Part shown: piece by piece, positions 48,080 to 62,321 of the stretch | Numbering within the stretch: position 1 is the stretch's first letter | Layout: every line of letters starts with the position of its first letter | DNA from: Mycobacterium sp. 4858 | GTDB taxonomy: Bacteria; Actinomycetota; Actinomycetes; Mycobacteriales; Mycobacteriaceae | Direction of reading: 5' to 3' | Assembly (NCBI RefSeq): GCF_900240975.1 | Contig: NZ_LT968776.1 | Location: 124,001-188,000, forward strand | DNA: 64,000 nucleotides | Program-made: the position numbers and the translations under genes | Notes under the pieces: model-generated | What the model was told of the DNA's origin: nothing | Databases searched by the model: none | Seen by the model: the letters and a program-made list of their open reading frames with translations, nothing else

Positions 48080-49351
48080 TTAGCGGTGCAGAGACGAAAG
48101 CACCTCGCCGACAACGGAATCCATGGCCACGGGCACCTGCTCCCCGGTGGCGAGGTCCTTCACCCCGACCGTGCCGGACTCGATGTCCCGGTCCCCCAGG
48201 ACCAGCGCGATGCGGGCACCGGAACGGTCGGCCGCGCGCATCGCCCCCTTGAGGCCGCGGTCGCCGTAGGCCATGTCGACGCGGACGCCGGAGGCGCGCA
48301 GCTGCGCGACCAGCACCGCCAGCCTCAGCTTGGCCTGCTCGCTCAGCGGCACACCGAACACGTCGCAGCGCGTCGTCTGCCCGACGCTCTTGCCCTCGGC
48401 GCGAAGCGCCAGCAGCGTGCGGTCCACGCCGAGCCCGAACCCGATGCCCGACAGGTCCTGCCCACCGAGTTCGTGCATCAGGCCGTCGTAGCGGCCGCCG
48501 CCGCCGATGCCGGATTGGGCGCCCAGCCCGTCGTGCACGAACTCGAAGGTGGTCTTGGTGTAGTAGTCCAGCCCACGCACCATGCGCGGGTTGATCACAT
48601 AGGGCACCCCGAGCGCGTCCAGGTGGGCCAGCACGGTGTCGAAGTGCTGCTTGGCGACGTCGGAGAGGTGATCCAGCAGCACCGGCGCGTCAGCCGTCAT
48701 GGCCCGCACCCCGGGCCTCTTGTCGTCGAGCACCCGCAACGGGTTGATCTCGGCGCGCCTGCGGGTCTCGGCGTCGAGGTCGAGCCCGAACAGGAACTCC
48801 TGCAACAGTTCCCGGTATTGCGGCCGGCAGCTGTCGTCGCCCAGCGAGGTGATCTCCAGGCGGAAGCCGTCCAGCCCCAGCGAGCGGAAGCCGGCGTCGG
48901 CGACGGCGATCACCTCGGCGTCCAGCGCCGGGTCGTCGACGCCGATCGCCTCCACGCCGACCTGCTGCAGCTGCCGATAGCGGCCGGCCTGCGGACGTTC
49001 GTAGCGGAAAAACGGCCCGGCATAACAGAGTTTGACCGGCAACGCGCCGCGGTCCAGGCCGTGCTCGATCACCGCGCGCACCACGCCGGCGGTGCCCTCC
49101 GGCCGCAACGTGACCGAACGGTCGCCGCGGTCGGCGAACGTGTACATCTCCTTGGACACCACATCGGTGGATTCGCCGACGCCGCGGGAGAACAGGCCGG
49201 TGTCTTCGAAGATGGGCAACTCGATGTCGCCGTAGCCGGCCCGTCGGGCGGCGCCCAGCAACCCGTCCCGCACGGCCACGAACTGCGCCGAGTCCGGCGG
49301 GACGTAGTCCGGCACCCCCTTGGGGGCGGAAAACGCCGAGAACTCCGTCAC
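48080..49351 (-). CDS. hisS: Histidyl-tRNA synthetase
   Basis: Class IIa synthetase, 423 residues. Motif 1 region [20 protein letters not shown], motif 2 [20 protein letters not shown] and [20 protein letters not shown], the histidine-binding [20 protein letters not shown], and motif 3 [15 protein letters not shown], followed by the anticodon-binding domain. GTG 49351 overlaps the hydrolase stop by four bases, so the two genes are cotranscribed. Orthologue of Rv2580c. Confidence 0.96.
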   Translation of the reverse strand: MTEFSAFSAPKGVPDYVPPDSAQFVAVRDGLLGAARRAGYGDIELPIFEDTGLFSRGVGESTDVVSKEMYTFADRGDRSVTLRPEGTAGVVRAVIEHGLDRGALPVKLCYAGPFFRYERPQAGRYRQLQQVGVEAIGVDDPALDAEVIAVADAGFRSLGLDGFRLEITSLGDDSCRPQYRELLQEFLFGLDLDAETRRRAEINPLRVLDDKRPGVRAMTADAPVLLDHLSDVAKQHFDTVLAHLDALGVPYVINPRMVRGLDYYTKTTFEFVHDGLGAQSGIGGGGRYDGLMHELGGQDLSGIGFGLGVDRTLLALRAEGKSVGQTTRCDVFGVPLSEQAKLRLAVLVAQLRASGVRVDMAYGDRGLKGAMRAADRSGARIALVLGDRDIESGTVGVKDLATGEQVPVAMDSVVGEVLSSLHR

Positions 49352-50022
49352 GGGCTCAGGCCTTCGATGAACGGGTTGAACCGCCGCTCGGCGCCGATGG
49401 TGGTGGCATTGCCATGCCCCGGCAGCACCACCGTGTCGTCGTCGAGCACCAGAAGTTTTTCCACGATCGAGGTCAACAGGTCACGGCCGCTCCCGCCGTG
49501 CAGATCGGTGCGGCCCACCGAGCGCTCGAACAGGGTGTCGCCGGTGAACACTAAGTCTTTCCCGTCTTTCGTCGCCCCGACCACCCGGAAGACCACCGAC
49601 CCGCGCGTATGGCCCGGCGTGTGGTCGACGTTGACCGTGACGCTGCCCAGGTCGAGCTTGTCGCCGTCCCGGTCCAGCTCGACGACCTGCCTGGGCTCGC
49701 GGAAGAAGGCGCCCGCCACCAGCTGCGCCACCCGCGGACCCAGGCCGTAGATCGGGTCTTTCAGCATGAACCGGTCCTCGGGGTGGATGTAGGTCGGGCA
49801 GCCGTACGTGTCGGACACCTTCTGCGCGGACCACATGTGGTCGATGTGGCCGTGGGTGAGCAACACCGCGGCCGGGGTCAGCCGATTCTCGTCGAGGGTG
49901 CGCCGCAACCAGCCCATCACCCGCTGCCCCGGATCCACGATGACGGCGTCCGTCCCGGGCCGCTCGGCCAGCACGTAGCAGTTGCACTGCAACATGCCGG
50001 CGGGGAATCCGGTGATCAACAC
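49348..50022 (-). CDS. Glyoxalase II-like metallo-beta-lactamase fold hydrolase (Rv2581c-like)
   Basis: 224 residues, GTG 50022 ([20 protein letters not shown]), same length as Rv2581c. Metal ligands: [15 protein letters not shown] (HxHxDH), the His in [12 protein letters not shown], Asp in VFTGDTLFE and the final His in [13 protein letters not shown]. Annotated as hydroxyacylglutathione hydrolase by homology, but mycobacteria use mycothiol rather than glutathione, so the thioester substrate is uncertain. A long upstream frame across ppiB's start region is a shadow. Confidence 0.9.
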   Translation of the reverse strand: MLITGFPAGMLQCNCYVLAERPGTDAVIVDPGQRVMGWLRRTLDENRLTPAAVLLTHGHIDHMWSAQKVSDTYGCPTYIHPEDRFMLKDPIYGLGPRVAQLVAGAFFREPRQVVELDRDGDKLDLGSVTVNVDHTPGHTRGSVVFRVVGATKDGKDLVFTGDTLFERSVGRTDLHGGSGRDLLTSIVEKLLVLDDDTVVLPGHGNATTIGAERRFNPFIEGLSP

Positions 50023-50139
50023 GGTTCCCAGTTTCCCACGGGCCCCACTTGACACCGGTCGCGGCGCCCACATTAGCCTGAGCTGGCCACCGACGCCTTT
50101 GCGGGCCCCAAGACCGACCAACCATGGAGGCATACGGCC

Positions 50140-51930
<1,791 letters not shown>

Positions 51931-51953
51931 ATGACGTCGAGCCCCCCGCCGCC

Positions 51954-53444
<1,491 letters not shown>

Positions 53445-53448
<4 letters not shown>

Positions 53449-54063
53449 CCGTCGGCCGACCTGGGCGCCAACTGCCAGTATCCGAGCGCGCCGGACGCCG
53501 TCGTCAAGCCCGTCAACCCGCCGCCGGCCGGCCGGGTCTCCACCGACCCTCCGCAGATCCCGGCCACCCTTTCCACGAACTTCGGTGACATCGGCATCCA
53601 GCTGAGCAACTACGAATCCCCGTGCACGGTCAACAGCTTCGTCAGCCTGGCCAAGCAGCAATTCTTCGACAACACGCAGTGCGCGCGGCTGATCGACTCC
53701 ACCGACGGGGGATCGCTGCTGTGCGGCGGGCCGGAGTCCGACGGCTCCGGCGGCCCCGGCTATCAATTCGCCGACGAATACCCCACCGACCAGTACCCCG
53801 CCGGGGATCCCGCCCTGCGGGCGACCGTGATGTACCCGCGCGGCACCGTGATCATGGCCACCGACGGACCCAACACCAACGGCAGCCAATTCTCCCTGGT
53901 TTTCCGGGACTCGGAGCTGGCTCCGCAGAGCACGGTGTTCGGCACCATCACCGAGGCGGGCCTGGCGGTCCTCGACAAGATCACCCAGGCGGGCATCGCG
54001 GGCAACCGGCAGAGCGGGGCGCCCACCAATCCGGTCACCATCAACTCTGTGCGCATCGGCTAG
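53445..54063 (+). pseudogene. Second, divergent ppiB paralogue, 5'-truncated
   Basis: About 205 codons of a cyclophilin homologous but not identical to ppiB, beginning RPSADLGANCQYPSAPDAVV. Differences at the active site: the catalytic Arg stays (CARLIDSTDGG) but the QCGD motif of ppiB is LCGG, losing the conserved Gln and Asp; NTNGSQFSLVF and STVFGTITEAG are kept. The membrane anchor and start lie upstream of the junction and are lost; a 244-residue open frame from 53329 uses antisense ppiB as its start. Probably the 3' part of an originally complete ppiB2 that stood next to relA. Confidence 0.75.
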
Positions 54064-54093
54064 CGGAGTCGCCGGCGGGGCCGTCAGGCCGCC

Positions 54094-56496
54094 TCAGGCG
54101 GCGGAGGTCACGCGGTAGACGTCGAACACGCCTTCGACGTTGCGCACCACGTTGAGCAGGTGCCCGAGGTGCTTGGGGTCACCCATCTCGAAGGTGAACC
54201 GGCTGATCGCCACCCGGTCATTGGAGGTGGTGACCGACGCCGACAGGATGTTGACCTTCTCGTCGGCCAGCACCCGCGTGACGTCGGAGAGCAAGCGGTG
54301 CCGGTCGAGCGCCTCGACCTGGATGGCCACCAGGAACACCGACGACGGCGACGGCGCCCAGTGCACCTCGATGATGCGCTCGGACTGCTGCTGCAACGAC
54401 GCGGCGTTGGTGCAGTCGGTGCGGTGCACGCTCACTCCCCCGCCGCGGGTGACGAAGCCCATGATCGCGTCGCCCGGCACCGGCGTGCAGCACTTGGCCA
54501 GCTTGGACAGCACGCCCGGGGCGCCGGGCACCGAGACCCCGACGTCGTCGCTGCTGCGCGGGCGCCGCAGCATGGTCGTCGGCGTCGACCGTTCGGCGAG
54601 ATCCTCCTCGGCCTGGTCGATCCCGCCGAGCTCGGCGAGCAGCCGCTGCACGACGTGGCGCGCCGACACGTGCCCCTCGCCGATCGCGGTGTAGAGCGCG
54701 GACACGTCCGCGTAGTGCAGTTCACGGGCCACCGCGGCCATGGATTCGCCATTGACCAAGCGCTGCAAGGGAAGTCCGCCGCGGCGCACCTCGCGGGCCA
54801 TCGCCTCCTTGCCCGCCTCCAGCGCCTCCTCGCGGCGCTCCTTGGCGAACCACTGCCGGATCTTGGCCTTCGCCCGCGGCGACACCACGAACTGCTGCCA
54901 GTCGCGTGATGGGCCGGCGTTGGGCGCCTTCGACGTGAAAACCTCGACGACTTCGCCGTTTTCCAGCTTCCGCTCCAGCGCCACCAACCGGCCGTTGACC
55001 CTGGCGCCGATGCACCGGTGGCCGACCTCGGTGTGTACGGCGTAGGCGAAGTCCACCGGCGTCGAGCCGTTCGGCAGCGTGATGACGTCACCCTTGGGCG
55101 TGAACACGAAGATCTCTTGTACCGCAAGGTCGTAACGCAGCGACTCCAGGAACTCGCCGGGGTCGGCGGCCTCCCGCTGCCAGTCGAGCAGTTGCCGCAT
55201 CCACGCCATGTCGTCGATCTCGGCGGCGGCGTGCGGATGCGGAAGACCGTTGCGCCCCTTGGCCTCCTTGTACCGCCAGTGCGCGGCGATGCCGTACTCG
55301 GCGGTGCGGTGCATATCGCGGGTGCGGATCTGCACCTCCAGCGGCTTGCCCTCCGGCCCGACGACCGTGGTGTGCAGCGACTGGTAGACGCCGTAACGGG
55401 GCTGGGCGATGTAGTCCTTGAACCGCCCCGCCATCGGCTGCCACAGCGAATGCACCACGCCGACAGCGGCATAGCAGTCCCGGATCTCGTCGCACAGGAT
55501 CCGGATGCCCACCAGGTCGTGGATGTCGTCGAAGTCGCGTCCCTTGACGATCATCTTCTGGTAGATCGACCAGTAGTGCTTCGGGCGTCCCTCCACCGTC
55601 GCCTTGATCTTCGAGGCGTTCAGGGTGTTGGTGATCTCGGCGCGCACCTTGGCCAGATAGGTGTCCCGGGACGGCGCGCGGCCGGCGACCAGCCGGACGA
55701 TCTCGTCGTACTTCTTGGGATGCAGGATCGCGAAGGACAGGTCTTCCAGCTCCCACTTGACGCTTGCCATGCCGAGACGATGCGCAAGGGGCGCAATGAC
55801 TTCCAGCGTCTCGCGGGCCTTGCGGGCCTGCTTCTCCGGCGGCAGGAAGCGCATGGTGCGCATGTTGTGCAGCCGGTCGGCGACCTTGATCACCAGCACC
55901 CGGGGGTCGCGGGCCATGGCGGTGATCATCTTGCGGATGGTCTCGCCTTCGGCGGCGCTGCCCAGCACCACCCGGTCCAGCTTGGTCACGCCGTCGACGA
56001 GGTGGGCCACCTCGTCGCCGAATTCTTCGGACATCTGCTCGAGCGTGTAGCCGGTGTCCTCGATGGTGTCGTGCAACAGCGCGGCCACCAAAGTGGTGGT
56101 GTCCATGCCCAATTCGGCCAGGATGTTCGCGACGGCCAACGGGTGGGTGATGTAGGGATCGCCGGAGTGGCGCAACTGCGTGGCGTGCCGCTGGTCGGCA
56201 ACCTCGAAGGCGCGCTGCAGCAGCGAGAGGTTGGCCTTCGGATAGACCTCCCGGTGCACCGCGACGAGCGGCTCCAGCACCGGGTTGACCGCGTTGCGCT
56301 GGGCGGTCATCCGCCGCGCCAGCCTGGCACGGACCCGCCGCGACGCGCTGCTCGGGGCCTTCAGCGTCTCGGTCGGCGGCTCCAGGGGCTCGGCGGCCTG
56401 CGCCGTGGTCGGCTCACCGACCAACAGGGCGTCGCCGACGTCGGTGGGCGCGTCAAGCGCCTGCGCCGCGCTCTTGTCGTCCGCCACGTTGGTCAC
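54094..56496 (-). CDS. relA: Bifunctional (p)ppGpp synthetase/hydrolase Rel
   Basis: Stringent-response enzyme, 800 residues, orthologue of Rv2583c. Hydrolase domain with HD motif [20 protein letters not shown] and [16 protein letters not shown]; synthetase domain with [16 protein letters not shown] (the RFDD-type loop of bifunctional enzymes), [20 protein letters not shown] and [23 protein letters not shown] domain [20 protein letters not shown]; and a C-terminal ACT domain [23 protein letters not shown] start 56496 with GAGG. Last gene of the sec-apt-relA run. A GCCGCC-TCA-GGCGGC hairpin overlaps the stop codon. Confidence 0.97.
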   Translation of the reverse strand: MTNVADDKSAAQALDAPTDVGDALLVGEPTTAQAAEPLEPPTETLKAPSSASRRVRARLARRMTAQRNAVNPVLEPLVAVHREVYPKANLSLLQRAFEVADQRHATQLRHSGDPYITHPLAVANILAELGMDTTTLVAALLHDTIEDTGYTLEQMSEEFGDEVAHLVDGVTKLDRVVLGSAAEGETIRKMITAMARDPRVLVIKVADRLHNMRTMRFLPPEKQARKARETLEVIAPLAHRLGMASVKWELEDLSFAILHPKKYDEIVRLVAGRAPSRDTYLAKVRAEITNTLNASKIKATVEGRPKHYWSIYQKMIVKGRDFDDIHDLVGIRILCDEIRDCYAAVGVVHSLWQPMAGRFKDYIAQPRYGVYQSLHTTVVGPEGKPLEVQIRTRDMHRTAEYGIAAHWRYKEAKGRNGLPHPHAAAEIDDMAWMRQLLDWQREAADPGEFLESLRYDLAVQEIFVFTPKGDVITLPNGSTPVDFAYAVHTEVGHRCIGARVNGRLVALERKLENGEVVEVFTSKAPNAGPSRDWQQFVVSPRAKAKIRQWFAKERREEALEAGKEAMAREVRRGGLPLQRLVNGESMAAVARELHYADVSALYTAIGEGHVSARHVVQRLLAELGGIDQAEEDLAERSTPTTMLRRPRSSDDVGVSVPGAPGVLSKLAKCCTPVPGDAIMGFVTRGGGVSVHRTDCTNAASLQQQSERIIEVHWAPSPSSVFLVAIQVEALDRHRLLSDVTRVLADEKVNILSASVTTSNDRVAISRFTFEMGDPKHLGHLLNVVRNVEGVFDVYRVTSAA

Positions 56497-56530
56497 CTCC
56501 GACCTCGAGGATATCGTGCAGCGGGCCGGG

Positions 56531-57073
56531 CTAGACGCGACTGAGGCTGTGCACCGGCAACTCCGCCACGGCCTGACGCCCCCCGAGCGCGGTCAGCTCC
56601 AGGATCACGGCTGCTGCGATCACGGTGGCGCCGGTGCGCTCGAGCAACCGGGCGGCCGCGGCGAGGGTGCCCCCGGTGGCCAGCACGTCGTCGATGATCA
56701 CGACGTGGCGGCCGCGCAGGTCGATGCCGTCGGCGGGGATTTCCAGCGTGGCGCTGCCGTACTCCAGGTCGTAGTGCTCGGCGTGCACCGGCGGCGGCAG
56801 CTTTCCGCCCTTGCGGATCGCCAGCACCCCGGTGCGCAGCCGGTCAGCGACCGCTGCCGCGGCCAGGAACCCGCGCGAGTCGATTCCGGCCACCAGGTCG
56901 GCCCCGGAGGCGATCTCGGCCAGCGCGTCGGTGACCGCCGTCAAGCCTCGCGGGTCGGCGAACACGGGGGTGAGGTCCTTGAACTGGACCCCCGGCTTGG
57001 GAAAGTCCGACACCTCGCGCAGCAGCGAGGCGATCACGCCGGCCACCGGCGCGCTCCCGCCGACACTCGTCAC
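56531..57073 (-). CDS. apt: Adenine phosphoribosyltransferase
   Basis: Purine salvage: adenine plus PRPP gives AMP. 180 residues, type I PRTase. The PRPP loop is [37 protein letters not shown] and [14 protein letters not shown] complete the substrate site, and [20 protein letters not shown] is the N-terminal hood. GTG start at 57073. Placement between a solute-binding lipoprotein and relA matches M. tuberculosis (Rv2584c). Confidence 0.95.
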   Translation of the reverse strand: MTSVGGSAPVAGVIASLLREVSDFPKPGVQFKDLTPVFADPRGLTAVTDALAEIASGADLVAGIDSRGFLAAAAVADRLRTGVLAIRKGGKLPPPVHAEHYDLEYGSATLEIPADGIDLRGRHVVIIDDVLATGGTLAAAARLLERTGATVIAAAVILELTALGGRQAVAELPVHSLSRV

Positions 57074-57080
57074 GGGAGCC

Positions 57081-58730
57081 TCATTGAACGAGGGCCCATC
57101 GGTCCATGTTCCAGCCCGCGCCCCAGCGCGTCGGATTCTTGCTCACGGCGTACATCTTCTTCGACATCAACAGAGTGCGTTGCTGCCGGTAGAGGGGCAA
57201 GGTCGGCATGTCACCCCACAGTATCGGCGCCGCCTCGCCCAGCAGCCCGACCCGCTCGGCGGGGTCGGCCGAGACCGCCAGCGCCCCGATCGCACTGTCG
57301 ACCTGCGGGTTCGCGTAACCCGACAGGTTGTTGCCGTTGCCGCTGTGCAGGTCGTAGGCATCCATGGCCGACGACCCCGTCGACCCGCTGCCGGTGGCCC
57401 CGCCGGTGCTGGCCAAGAGAACGTCGATCTTGCCGTCCCGAAGCGCTTGGGGACCCGACGTGTCGAGGGAGACGTTGGCGACGGTGATGCCGGCCGCGGC
57501 GCAGGATTTGGTGATCACCCCGACGTTGACCGCAAGCCGCGCGTTGGGCCCGTGGTAGCCGATGCGCACCGTCAACGGCGCGCCACCGAGCGCGTCGCGG
57601 GCGGCGCCCGGGTCCGCTTTGCCGAACTGGGCGGCCTCGGCGGCACCGTCACCGGCCGTCGCCGGGTCGTCGGCGGCCGGGTTCAGGCGGGAATTGGCGA
57701 TCGGCACCCCGGCATCGCGGGCAAGCGTGTCGCGCGGCGTGCACAGCGCCAGCGCGCGCCGGGCCTTGGGCTGCGAGAGCGGCCCCTGCGGCGCGAAGAT
57801 CAGCTGCTCGATGCCGGCTGAGGGCGAATCGGCGCGGTCGTAGTTGTCCGGTGTGGTCAGCGTTCCCGACGATCCCGCCGCCACGTCGACCACGTCGACG
57901 CTGCGGTTGTTGACCCGGTCCTGGATGTCCGGTCCCTGCGGCCAGACGGTGATCCGCTTGGTGACCGCCCTGGGGCCCCACCATCGGTCGTTGGCGACGA
58001 GCACCACCGCGCCGCCGTCGAGGATGCGCTCGATCCTGTACGGCCCCGACGACGGGAAGTTCTTCAGGTCCAGTCCGGGCTTGAGGTCCCAGATGGTGTT
58101 CCACAGCCGGGCGATCTGCTGCACGAGCGGGGCGTTGTTGCTCAGCAGGGCGGCGGTCACGTCGATGTGGAGTTGGTCGGCGATGACGTGCGACGGCATC
58201 AGCGACGTGGCGGTGAACAGCTGGTTGTAGTCGACGATTCCGCGATCGGGAATGAACGACACCCGGGCCTTCTTCTGCCCCGGCATGCATTCGACGTTGG
58301 CGATGTCGACGTAACCGGCCTGGGTTGCCGCATTGAATTCGGGGTACCGGCCGGACTGGGCCGCCCATGCCAGCACCAGGTCGTCGCAGGTCGCCGGCTT
58401 GCCGTCGGAATAGACGGCGTTGTCGGCGATCTGATAGTCGAGCACCAGCGGTGAACCGCTCACCACCGACACGGTGCCGAAGTCACGGTCGGCGACGGTC
58501 TGCCCGTCCGGGCCGTGGTAGCTGAAGCCGACGAGGGTGCGGGCGAACGCCTGCGCCCCGGCCGACGCGGCGCCGACGACGGTGTTGGTGTTGTAGGTGA
58601 CCAGCGGGCCGTCGACCACGTAGTCGATCTGGGAGGCGGCGCTGCCGGAGCATGCGACCAGCGTGACGGCAGCCACGAGCATTGCGGCCAATCCGATAGC
58701 GCCTCCAGCGAGGCGATACCTGGTGGCCAT
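57081..58730 (-). CDS. ABC transporter family 5 solute-binding lipoprotein (Rv2585c-like)
   Basis: 549 residues from ATG 58730. Lipoprotein signal [20 protein letters not shown] with lipobox LVAC. The mature protein follows the SBP_bac_5 (oligopeptide/dipeptide-binding) fold: [48 protein letters not shown] helix [20 protein letters not shown]. No permease or ATPase gene is adjacent, so partners must be elsewhere. It sits five bases after secF, suggesting cotranscription with the Sec genes. A longer frame upstream is a shadow of secF. Confidence 0.9.
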   Translation of the reverse strand: MATRYRLAGGAIGLAAMLVAAVTLVACSGSAASQIDYVVDGPLVTYNTNTVVGAASAGAQAFARTLVGFSYHGPDGQTVADRDFGTVSVVSGSPLVLDYQIADNAVYSDGKPATCDDLVLAWAAQSGRYPEFNAATQAGYVDIANVECMPGQKKARVSFIPDRGIVDYNQLFTATSLMPSHVIADQLHIDVTAALLSNNAPLVQQIARLWNTIWDLKPGLDLKNFPSSGPYRIERILDGGAVVLVANDRWWGPRAVTKRITVWPQGPDIQDRVNNRSVDVVDVAAGSSGTLTTPDNYDRADSPSAGIEQLIFAPQGPLSQPKARRALALCTPRDTLARDAGVPIANSRLNPAADDPATAGDGAAEAAQFGKADPGAARDALGGAPLTVRIGYHGPNARLAVNVGVITKSCAAAGITVANVSLDTSGPQALRDGKIDVLLASTGGATGSGSTGSSAMDAYDLHSGNGNNLSGYANPQVDSAIGALAVSADPAERVGLLGEAAPILWGDMPTLPLYRQQRTLLMSKKMYAVSKNPTRWGAGWNMDRWALVQ

Positions 58731-58735
58731 GGCGA

Positions 58736-60010
58736 CTACCGCCGGCCGGCGTTTCGCTTGCCGCTCGGACGCCGGGTTCCGGTCGGGCGCACCGGACGCG
58801 CACCCGGTGCCGGTTTGTTGGGCTTGTCGGAGGGGGCGGAGACCGTCGCGGCCGGCGGCGACGACGACTCGTCGCCGGCGGGCTTCGCCTCCTCGGCGGG
58901 CTCGGGCCCGGCCTTGCGGCGCCGCGTGACGCGACGCGTGTGCGTCCGCACCAGCTCGGTCCGCTCGCGCAGCGTGACCAGCAGCGGAGTGGCGAAGAAG
59001 ATCGACGAGTAGGTGCCGACCAGGATGCCGACCAGCTGCACCAGCGCCAGGTCCTTCAGCGTGCCGACGCCCAGCAACCACACCGCCACGACCATCAGCG
59101 CCAGCACCGGCAGCACCCCGATCAGGCTGGTGTTGATCGAGCGCATGAACGTCTGGTTGATCGCCAGGTTGGCCTGCTCGGCGAAGGTGCGCCGGGTGGT
59201 GTGCTGGAAGCCGTGCGTGTTCTCCTCGACCTTGTCGAACACGATGACGGTGTCGTACAGGGAGAAACCGAGGATGGTCAGCAGACCGATGACGGTGGCC
59301 GGGGTGACTTCGAAACCGACCAGCGAGTAGACCCCCGCGGTCACGGTCAGGTCGAAGACCATGGTCGTCAGCGCGGAGATGGCCATGTACCGCTCGTACC
59401 GCACCGTGATGTACAGGCTGACCAACGCCAGGAACACCACCAACGCGATCAGCGCCTTATTGGTGATCTGGTCGCCCCACGTCTCCGACACCGCCGCGTC
59501 GCTGATGGCCTGCTTACTGGGCTTGCCGTCGGCGCCCTTCGGCTGGAAGGCATCGAAAAGGGCGTTGCGCAGCTTGGACGTCTGGTCGTTGGACAGGGTT
59601 TCGGAGCGGATCTGCACCGTGGCCGAGGCGCCGTTGCCGACGATCACCGCGGACTCCGGGTCACGCCCGATGGTCTTCCGGAAGACGTCGGACACGGCGG
59701 CGGTGGTGACGGTGCCGGACGAGCCGGCCGTGGGCATCGACACCGTGGTGCCGCCGTTGAAGTCGATCCCGAACGTGAAGCCCCGCAACACGATGCTGAC
59801 CAGGGCGACGGCGACGATCGCCCCGCTGATCCCGTACCAGAGGCGGCGCCGGCCGATCACCTCGAACGCGCCGGTGCCGGTGTAGAGCCGCGCGAGGAAG
59901 CTGTGCCGCGGTTGCGCGATGGCGGTGTCGGAGGCCGGCTCCACCGCGCCGGCTTCGGTGATCTCGGTCGCTTCCGTCGCGTCGGTCTGACCCTCGCCCT
60001 TGGAGGCCAT
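58736..60010 (-). CDS. secF: Protein translocase subunit SecF
   Basis: Six-helix RND-type subunit assisting SecYEG. 424 residues from ATG 60010 ([20 protein letters not shown]), overlapping the secD stop as TGATG. First helix ISGAIVAVALVSIVLRGFTF, then GIDFNGGTTVSMPT in the periplasmic loop, and helices with GLLTILGFSLYDTVIVFDKV and INQTFMRSINTSLIGVLPVL, the conserved SecF blocks. The Arg/Lys/Pro-rich C-terminal tail (residues ~355-424) is cytoplasmic. Confidence 0.95.
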   Translation of the reverse strand: MASKGEGQTDATEATEITEAGAVEPASDTAIAQPRHSFLARLYTGTGAFEVIGRRRLWYGISGAIVAVALVSIVLRGFTFGIDFNGGTTVSMPTAGSSGTVTTAAVSDVFRKTIGRDPESAVIVGNGASATVQIRSETLSNDQTSKLRNALFDAFQPKGADGKPSKQAISDAAVSETWGDQITNKALIALVVFLALVSLYITVRYERYMAISALTTMVFDLTVTAGVYSLVGFEVTPATVIGLLTILGFSLYDTVIVFDKVEENTHGFQHTTRRTFAEQANLAINQTFMRSINTSLIGVLPVLALMVVAVWLLGVGTLKDLALVQLVGILVGTYSSIFFATPLLVTLRERTELVRTHTRRVTRRRKAGPEPAEEAKPAGDESSSPPAATVSAPSDKPNKPAPGARPVRPTGTRRPSGKRNAGRR

Positions 60011-61671
60011 CACGCTCCCCGTCCCGTCTTGACATGCGCCGCGGCCCGGTGCTCGCGGGCCACCTGCTGAATCGCGCCGAGGCCGTTGTACGCGGGTTTC
60101 GCCAACGTCGGCGACTTGGACGCCAGGTAGACGAGCGGCCAGGTCACCAGGAACACGACCACGACGTCGAGGATCGTGGTGAGACCCAACGTGAAGGCGA
60201 ATCCCCGCACCTGGCCGATCGCCAGGGCGTACAGCACGGCGGCGGCCAGGAAGGTGACGGCGTTGCCCGACACGATGGTCTTGCGGGCCCGCACCCAGCC
60301 TCGCGGCACCGCCGATCTAAACGATCGGCCTTCCCGGATCTCGTCTTTGATTCGTTCGAAGAACACCACGAACGAGTCCGCCGTGGTGCCGATACCGATG
60401 ATCAGACCCGCGATACCCGCGAGGTCCAATGTGTAGTTGATCTGCCGCCCGAGGATCACCAAGATCGCGAAAATCATTGCGCCCGAAGCGGTCAGGGACA
60501 GCGCCGTGAGCAGGCCCAGCACCCGGTAATAGAGCAACGAATACAGCAACACCAGCACCAGGCCGATCGCACCCGCGATCAGCCCCGCCCGCAGCGAGGT
60601 CAATCCCAGTGTGGCCGAGACGGTTTGGGCCTCCGAGGCCTCGAAGGACAGGGGCAAGGAGCCGTATTTCAAGACGTTGGCGAGCTGCTTGGCGGTCGCG
60701 GCGGTGAAGGGCGGATCACCGCCGGTGATCTGGGTCCGGCCGCCGGGGATGGCCTCCTGGATCATCGGGGCGCTGACCACCTGGGAGTCCAGCGTGAAGG
60801 CGGTCTGGGTGCCGATGTGCGCGGCGGTGAAGTCCGCCCAGGTGTTGGCCGCCGCGGGCTTGAACTGCACGTCCACCACATAGCCGATGCCGCGCTGGTT
60901 CATGCCCGAGGTGGCGTCCTGGATCTGGTCGCCGCTGATGATCGACGGCGCCAGCAGGTAGGCCACCTTGTGGTCGGTCGAACACGTCACCAGCGGCAGG
61001 TTCGGGTCGTCGTTGCCGGCGAGGATGTCCTCTTTGTCGCAGCGGGTGGCCTGGAACTGCAGCGCGAGGAACTGAACGCCCTGGCGGGTGCTCTGGCGCC
61101 ACTTCTTCTCGTCGGCGATGCGCTCGGCGAGTTCCTTGCGCGGGTCCGGCGGTGCGGGCTGGTCAGCCGGGGGGACGTCCGCCGGCGGGGCGTTGCCGGC
61201 CGGCGGACGTCCCCCCGGCGCCGGCTGGCCCGGCGGCGGCGCCTGGCCGGGCGGGGGCGCTTTCGGGGCGGGCTTGGGCTGGACCGCCTGCGCCGGCATC
61301 GAGTTGAGCACCGGGCGGATGTACAGCCGGGCGGTCTGCCCCAGGTTGCGGGCCTCGTTGCCGTCGTTTCCCGGCACGGTGATGACCAGGTTGTCGCCGT
61401 CGACCACGACCTCCGAGCCCGAGACGCCCAGCCCGTTGACCCGCGCGCTGATGATCTGCTGCGCCTGGGCCAGCGCGTCGCGGCTCGGGCGCGACCCGTC
61501 CGGCGTGCGTGCGGTCAGCGTGACGCGGGTGCCACCCTGCAGGTCGATGCCGAGCTTGGGGGCGGCGCGCTTGTCCCCGGTCAGGAAGACCAGCAGATAC
61601 ACGCCGACAAGCAGCAACAAGAAGACCGACAGGTAGCGGGCAGGGTGCACCGGCGCCGAAGACGATGCCAC
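60010..61671 (-). CDS. secD: Protein translocase subunit SecD
   Basis: 553 residues. First helix [35 protein letters not shown], a large extracytoplasmic domain with a Pro/Ala-rich insertion at ~125-180 typical of actinobacteria, then [38 protein letters not shown] and the five C-terminal helices with [20 protein letters not shown]. Uses the proton gradient to help late translocation. GTG 61671 with AGAAGGAAC; 110 bases downstream of yajC with its own -10 candidate. Confidence 0.95.
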   Translation of the reverse strand: MASSSAPVHPARYLSVFLLLLVGVYLLVFLTGDKRAAPKLGIDLQGGTRVTLTARTPDGSRPSRDALAQAQQIISARVNGLGVSGSEVVVDGDNLVITVPGNDGNEARNLGQTARLYIRPVLNSMPAQAVQPKPAPKAPPPGQAPPPGQPAPGGRPPAGNAPPADVPPADQPAPPDPRKELAERIADEKKWRQSTRQGVQFLALQFQATRCDKEDILAGNDDPNLPLVTCSTDHKVAYLLAPSIISGDQIQDATSGMNQRGIGYVVDVQFKPAAANTWADFTAAHIGTQTAFTLDSQVVSAPMIQEAIPGGRTQITGGDPPFTAATAKQLANVLKYGSLPLSFEASEAQTVSATLGLTSLRAGLIAGAIGLVLVLLYSLLYYRVLGLLTALSLTASGAMIFAILVILGRQINYTLDLAGIAGLIIGIGTTADSFVVFFERIKDEIREGRSFRSAVPRGWVRARKTIVSGNAVTFLAAAVLYALAIGQVRGFAFTLGLTTILDVVVVFLVTWPLVYLASKSPTLAKPAYNGLGAIQQVAREHRAAAHVKTGRGA

Positions 61672-61713
61672 GTTCCTTCTATCTCCTCGAGTATCGGTTC
61701 TTACCCCGGACTG

Positions 61714-61719
61714 AGCCTA
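61714..61719 (-). promoter_or_regulatory. Putative -10 element for secD
   Basis: TAGGCT on the minus strand, 43 bases upstream of the secD start in the 110-base gap after yajC. Suggests secD-secF-lipoprotein-apt-relA may be transcribed separately from yajC. Motif-based inference. Confidence 0.4.
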
Positions 61720-61781
61720 GTGTCGTGCACGCGCCCGTCGCGCAAGCGGTCCGGCGCCGCGGCGTCGGACCGGGATTCGCG

Positions 61782-62123
61782 TCAGGATTCCCTGGGCAGG
61801 TGGCCCTCGTCGAATTCCGCCAGGTCGTCGGAGTCGTCGGCGCCGGCCAGGTCTTCGTCGTCATCGGGCAGGATCCGATCACGGATGGCCAGCTTCATCC
61901 ACGTCGTCACCACACCGGGCGCGATCTCCAGGTCGACGGTGTCGTCGGTGATCGCGACGACCGTCGCCTCCAAGCCCGACGTCGTGTGCACGCGATCGCC
62001 CGGCCGCAACGACTCGTGCAGGTCGATGGTCGCCTGCATCGCGCGCTTCTGGCGTCGCGACGCGAAGTACATGAACCCGCCCATGATCAGCAGGAAGGGC
62101 AGGAACAGGATCAAACTCTCCAT
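61782..62123 (-). CDS. yajC: Preprotein translocase subunit YajC
   Basis: 113 residues from ATG 62123. One N-terminal helix MESLILFLPFLLIMGGFMYF, the basic ASRRQKRAMQ and the conserved LRPGDRVHTTSGLEATVVAI core, with an acidic disordered tail (DDDEDLAGADDSDDLAEFDE). Membrane partner of SecDF. A very long open frame extending upstream is antisense to gabT and rejected. Divergent from gabT. Confidence 0.93.
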   Translation of the reverse strand: MESLILFLPFLLIMGGFMYFASRRQKRAMQATIDLHESLRPGDRVHTTSGLEATVVAITDDTVDLEIAPGVVTTWMKLAIRDRILPDDDEDLAGADDSDDLAEFDEGHLPRES

Positions 62124-62273
62124 GAACGGGCCTGTCTTTTCGTAGTGGCATCGAAGGGCATTTGGTGCCGGGACGACCCGCGGGCCGCGCACCTCGTTAC
62201 GGCCAGTGTGCCATTGCCGCAGGTCGCACCCGAGCCCCGCGGTGCACGGGAGGCCCGTCGAAGCCCAGCCGGA

Positions 62274-62279
62274 TAGGCT
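62274..62279 (+). promoter_or_regulatory. Putative -10 element for gabT
   Basis: TAGGCT 42 bases before the gabT GTG, followed by the ribosome site TGAGGAGAAAA. Motif-based inference. Confidence 0.4.
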
Positions 62280-62321
62280 TGGGTCGCGACGTGACAGGCG
62301 CGCCGCGGTGAGGAGAAAATC

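Noticed and set aside
54088..54102. GCCGCC-TCA-GGCGGC hairpin at the end of relA as a terminator
   Set aside because: It overlaps the last codons and stop of relA, where Ala codons alone can produce it; too weak to call separately.
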